DNA of 64,000 nt, from positions 62,001 through 126,000 of the forward strand of contig NZ_JANIAA010000021.1 in NCBI RefSeq assembly GCF_024505145.1, written 5' to 3'. This document shows positions 61,815 to 64,000 of the stretch, piece by piece. A program made the translations under genes and the position numbers. Source of the stretch: Streptomyces rugosispiralis (GTDB lineage Bacteria; Actinomycetota; Actinomycetes; Streptomycetales; Streptomycetaceae). The notes under the pieces were generated by a model. It was given only the letters and a program-made list of their open reading frames with translations. It was not told the origin of the DNA and ran no database searches. Position 1 is the first letter of the stretch. Each line of letters opens with the position of its first letter.

Positions 61815-62474
61815 TCATCCCCCGGCCGGGGCGACACCGATCGGGCAGGCGACCCCGGTGCCCCCGATGCCGCAGTAGCCGCCGGGGTTCCTGTCCAAGT
61901 ACTGCTGGTGATATGCCTCGGCCGGGTAGAAGGGGCCCGCGGGGAGGATTTCGGTGGTGATCTCGCCGTGGCCGGAGCCCGTCAGGACGGACTGGTAGGC
62001 GGCGCGGGAGGACTCGGCCCGGGACTGCTGCTCGGGGGAGTGGGTGTAGATCGCCGAGCGGTACTGGGTGCCGACGTCGTTGCCCTGGCGGAAGCCCTGG
62101 GTGGGGTCGTGGGACTCCCAGAAGAGCTTCAGGAGGGTGGCGTAAGAGGTGATCTTCGGGTCGAAGACGACGCGGACGGCCTCGGTGTGGCCGGTGAGGC
62201 CGCTGCAGACCTCCTCGTAGGTGGGGTTCTCGGTGTGGCCGCCCTGGTAGCCGACGAGGGTGGTCCACACGCCCGGGGCCTGCCAGAACTTCCGCTCCGC
62301 GCCCCAGAAGCAGCCCAGTCCGAAGTCGGCGACGACCAGGCCCTCCGGATAGGGGCCGGTCAGGGGGTTGCCGAGGACCGTGTGGCGGTCGGGGACGCGG
62401 AAGCCCGGTTCGGGCCGGCCCTTCAGCGCCTCCTCGGCGGTGGGGAGGTGGTTCCTGTGGCGGCTGAACAGCAT
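61815..62474 (-). CDS. msrA: Peptide-methionine (S)-S-oxide reductase MsrA
   Basis: A 219-residue enzyme reducing methionine-S-sulfoxide in proteins. Catalytic motif FGLGCFWGAERKFW (Cys about 55), GYQGGHTENPTYEEVCSG, GHTEAVRVVFDP, and EQQ-type C-terminal EAYHQQYLDRNPGGYCGIGG with TGVACPIG carrying the resolving Cys pair. N-terminal 45 residues (VPDRHTVLGNPLTGPYPEG) is the actinobacterial extension. Near metB, as in other Streptomyces. Confidence 0.95.
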   Translation of the reverse strand: MLFSRHRNHLPTAEEALKGRPEPGFRVPDRHTVLGNPLTGPYPEGLVVADFGLGCFWGAERKFWQAPGVWTTLVGYQGGHTENPTYEEVCSGLTGHTEAVRVVFDPKITSYATLLKLFWESHDPTQGFRQGNDVGTQYRSAIYTHSPEQQSRAESSRAAYQSVLTGSGHGEITTEILPAGPFYPAEAYHQQYLDRNPGGYCGIGGTGVACPIGVAPAGG

Positions 62475-62584
62475 GTTCGGGCTCCTCGCGGGACGGGTAC
62501 GGCGGCTGCCACGTTCGCGCGGCGTGCTTTCACTTCAACGGGTACGGGGGTGCGGGAATTCCGGGCCCCTCACGGCCCGCCCGA

Positions 62585-62668
62585 CCGCGGCAGGGTCACC
62601 GGGGTGGTGCCACCGCGGCAGGGTCACCGGGGTGGTGTCACCGCGGCAGCGTCGCCGGGGTGCCGCCG
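62585..62668. repeat. 28-base tandem repeat at the 3' end of the TPR-like gene
   Basis: 62585-62612 and 62613-62640 are identical except one base; 62641-62668 is the diverged original inside the coding end (PATLPR). The stop codon lies at the second/third unit boundary, so duplication of the gene's last 28 bases pushed copies downstream. Confidence 0.85.
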
Positions 62669-63735
62669 CCGCCCTCCCAGCCCGCCACCGCCAGCGCCCG
62701 GTAGACGGTGTACTCGGCCGCCGGATCCGTCCCGTACGACCACGGGACCGCGCCCACGTGGCCGTCCACGTGGCGAAGCTGCTCCAGGGCCTCCGCGTAG
62801 CGCTCCGCGCGGACCAGGAAGAAGACCAGCAGGTGGCGGACGTGCGGCAGTACCGGGTGGTCGGCGGGGGCCTGGCGGACGGCGTAGAGGGCGCCCTCCA
62901 TCGCCTTGGTGATCACCTCGCTGCGGTAGAGGGTGCGCACGAGGTTGGCCTCCGGCAGGTGCTCGAAGACGCCGAAGAGGGGCAGGGCGGGGAGGAGGCT
63001 CTTCGCGGGGGCGGAGGCGGCGGCCGCGTGGGTGAAGGCGTCGGCGCGGTCCTGGGAGCCGTGCCACTTCTCGCACCAGTAGTGGAGGGCGGCCAGATGG
63101 GCGCCCATGTGGTGCGGGGCGAGCTGGGTGACCTTGGTCCACAGCTCCTCGAAGTCGGCCTGCCGGTAGGCCAGACCGCGGGCCACGCCGAGCTCGATGA
63201 TGTGCGGCACCGGGTCCTCCGGGGCCAGCCGGGCCGCCTCGTGGCAGACGTCCCGGGCCTCCTCCAGGATCATCCGGAAGTCCTGCGAGGACGGGTCGAG
63301 CAGCGCCTGGCGGACCAGGAACTCCGCGTGCACCGCCGCCGCGCCCGGGTCCTCGGGGGCCGCCACCCGCCAGGTGCGCAGCCACATGCCGCCCTGGCCG
63401 GGGGCCTGGGCGAGCTCGAAGGCCGCCGCCCCGGCCAGCGTCTGCACCCGCTGCCAGCGCAGCTCCGAGGTGGCGTCGGTGAGGGCGAGGAGGCGGGCGG
63501 CCGGCTGCCAGTCCTGCCGGGCCTGGACCTCCTCCAGCGCGTCGATCAGCTGCCGGTCCGGGCCGGGCAGCCGTACGTCCAGCCGCTCGCGCGGGACGAA
63601 GCCGTACTCCTGTGGGTCCGAGGCGCGCATCGCGCCCTGCACGGCCCCGCGGCTCCCGCGCATCCGCCGCAATGCCGGTACGACGATCAGCCCGCCGATC
63701 ATGACGATGGCGATGAGGAAGATGAGAAGCTCCAT
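62638..63735 (-). CDS. Membrane-anchored TPR-like protein, unknown function
   Basis: A 365-residue protein with one N-terminal TM segment (LLIFLIAIVMIGGLIVVPAL) and a cytoplasmic helical-repeat region: LIDALEEVQARQDWQPAARLL, WQRVQTLAGAAAFELA, EEARDVCHEAARLAPEDPVP and YAEALEQLRHVDGHVG. The helix pairs resemble TPRs. Such proteins beside metB are seen in other Streptomyces (from memory). ATG 63735 is followed by the divergent cystathionine gene. Confidence 0.7.
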   Translation of the reverse strand: MELLIFLIAIVMIGGLIVVPALRRMRGSRGAVQGAMRASDPQEYGFVPRERLDVRLPGPDRQLIDALEEVQARQDWQPAARLLALTDATSELRWQRVQTLAGAAAFELAQAPGQGGMWLRTWRVAAPEDPGAAAVHAEFLVRQALLDPSSQDFRMILEEARDVCHEAARLAPEDPVPHIIELGVARGLAYRQADFEELWTKVTQLAPHHMGAHLAALHYWCEKWHGSQDRADAFTHAAAASAPAKSLLPALPLFGVFEHLPEANLVRTLYRSEVITKAMEGALYAVRQAPADHPVLPHVRHLLVFFLVRAERYAEALEQLRHVDGHVGAVPWSYGTDPAAEYTVYRALAVAGWEGGGGTPATLPR

Positions 63736-63855
63736 GAGGTGTCCCCGTGTGAAGGCCCGTAACGGCTTGTGGTGCGGAACGGCTTGTGGTCCAGCCTATG
63801 CGCCCCGGCGGTCGTTGAATCCAGCACGGGCGCCTCGGGCGTTACGCTCGGGCTC
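63736..63855. promoter_or_regulatory. Divergent promoter region with 13-base direct repeat
   Basis: AACGGCTTGTGGT occurs at 63761-63773 and 63778-63790 (17-base period) between the TPR-like gene and the cystathionine gamma-synthase gene. Confidence 0.5.
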
Positions 63856-64000
63856 ATGAGCCACCAGCACCCCCAGGGGCATCCTCAGAGTTTCGAGACG
63901 CTCGCCATCCACGCGGGCCAGGAGGCGGACTCCCTCACCGGCGCCGTCGTCCCCCCGATCTACCAGGTCTCCACCTACAAGCAGGACGGCGTGGGGGGTC
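63856..64000 (+). CDS. metB: Cystathionine gamma-synthase/lyase, 5' part only
   Basis: Runs off the window after 48 codons. The N-terminus has FETLAIHAGQEADSLTGAVV then PPIYQVSTYKQDGVGG, the hallmark start of Streptomyces cystathionine gamma-synthase, a PLP enzyme of transsulfuration. Active-site Lys lies beyond the edge. ATG 63856; the upstream TTACGCTCGGGCTC has no clear ribosome-binding site. A cystathionine gamma-lyase of the same family cannot be excluded from this fragment. Confidence 0.85.
   Translation, partial: MSHQHPQGHPQSFETLAIHAGQEADSLTGAVVPPIYQVSTYKQDGVGG

Overview
The window is very GC-rich with strong third-position G/C bias, and its gene content points to the chromosome of a Streptomyces or close relative: a conservon (cvnA-D), an actinobacterial gas-vesicle cluster, an ECF42 sigma factor with its DGPF partner, DUF397/DUF6247 proteins, an F420-type oxidoreductase, and many GTG starts with GTGA/ATGA overlaps. 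I saw no tRNA, rRNA, CRISPR array, integrase or transposase.

Layout. 76-1650: orphan sensor kinase whose 3' end is duplicated around an intergenic repeat. 1919-7470: toxin/immunity-like locus: a YwqJ-type deaminase coupled to SUKH-3 on the minus strand, diverging from a WHH nuclease-SUKH fusion and a 1090-residue Imm35-collagen-like-deaminase-SUKH-4 protein. 7735-14115: coiled-coil DivIVA-like protein, DHA2 MFS exporter, MacB/FtsX-type ABC transporter. 14242-17188: small secreted protein, VOC proteins, an AlkA-like glycosylase and a divergent MarR regulator with two operator palindromes. 17201-20837: gas-vesicle operon gvpO-A-F-G-J-L-S-K. 20937-28564: DUF397, DUF6247, the repair-coupling factor Mfd, a PucR/CdaR-type regulator and small proteins. 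29009-37877: gamma-glutamyltransferase-like enzyme and an oligopeptide ABC importer with a divergent FadR-type GntR regulator.

37941-39541: YciI/DGPF protein plus ECF42 sigma factor. 39569-42763: lipoprotein, RTX-like secreted protein, orphan sugar-binding lipoprotein. 43258-47553: conservon cvnABCD. 47570-57145: a series of local regulators (two TetR, one PadR) each beside its palindromic operator and target genes (F420-type oxidoreductase, SRPBCC protein, P450, methyltransferases, SGNH hydrolase, SnoaL-like protein). 57199-60898: vWA protein, a stand-alone cobalamin-binding protein carrying the Wx9EH signature of CarH/LitR light sensors, and a PAS-GAF-PP2C phosphatase translationally coupled to it. 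61208-64000: DUF2231 protein, MsrA, a TPR-like membrane protein and the start of a cystathionine gamma-synthase gene.

The two best candidates for undescribed biology are the toxin/immunity-domain locus at 1.9-7.5 kb, where nuclease and deaminase domains share polypeptides or operons with immunity domains and no secretion module is visible, and the PP2C-cobalamin photosensor pair at 58-61 kb. A third theme is small repeats: palindromic elements and mini-satellites inserted into or next to genes, often in frame.
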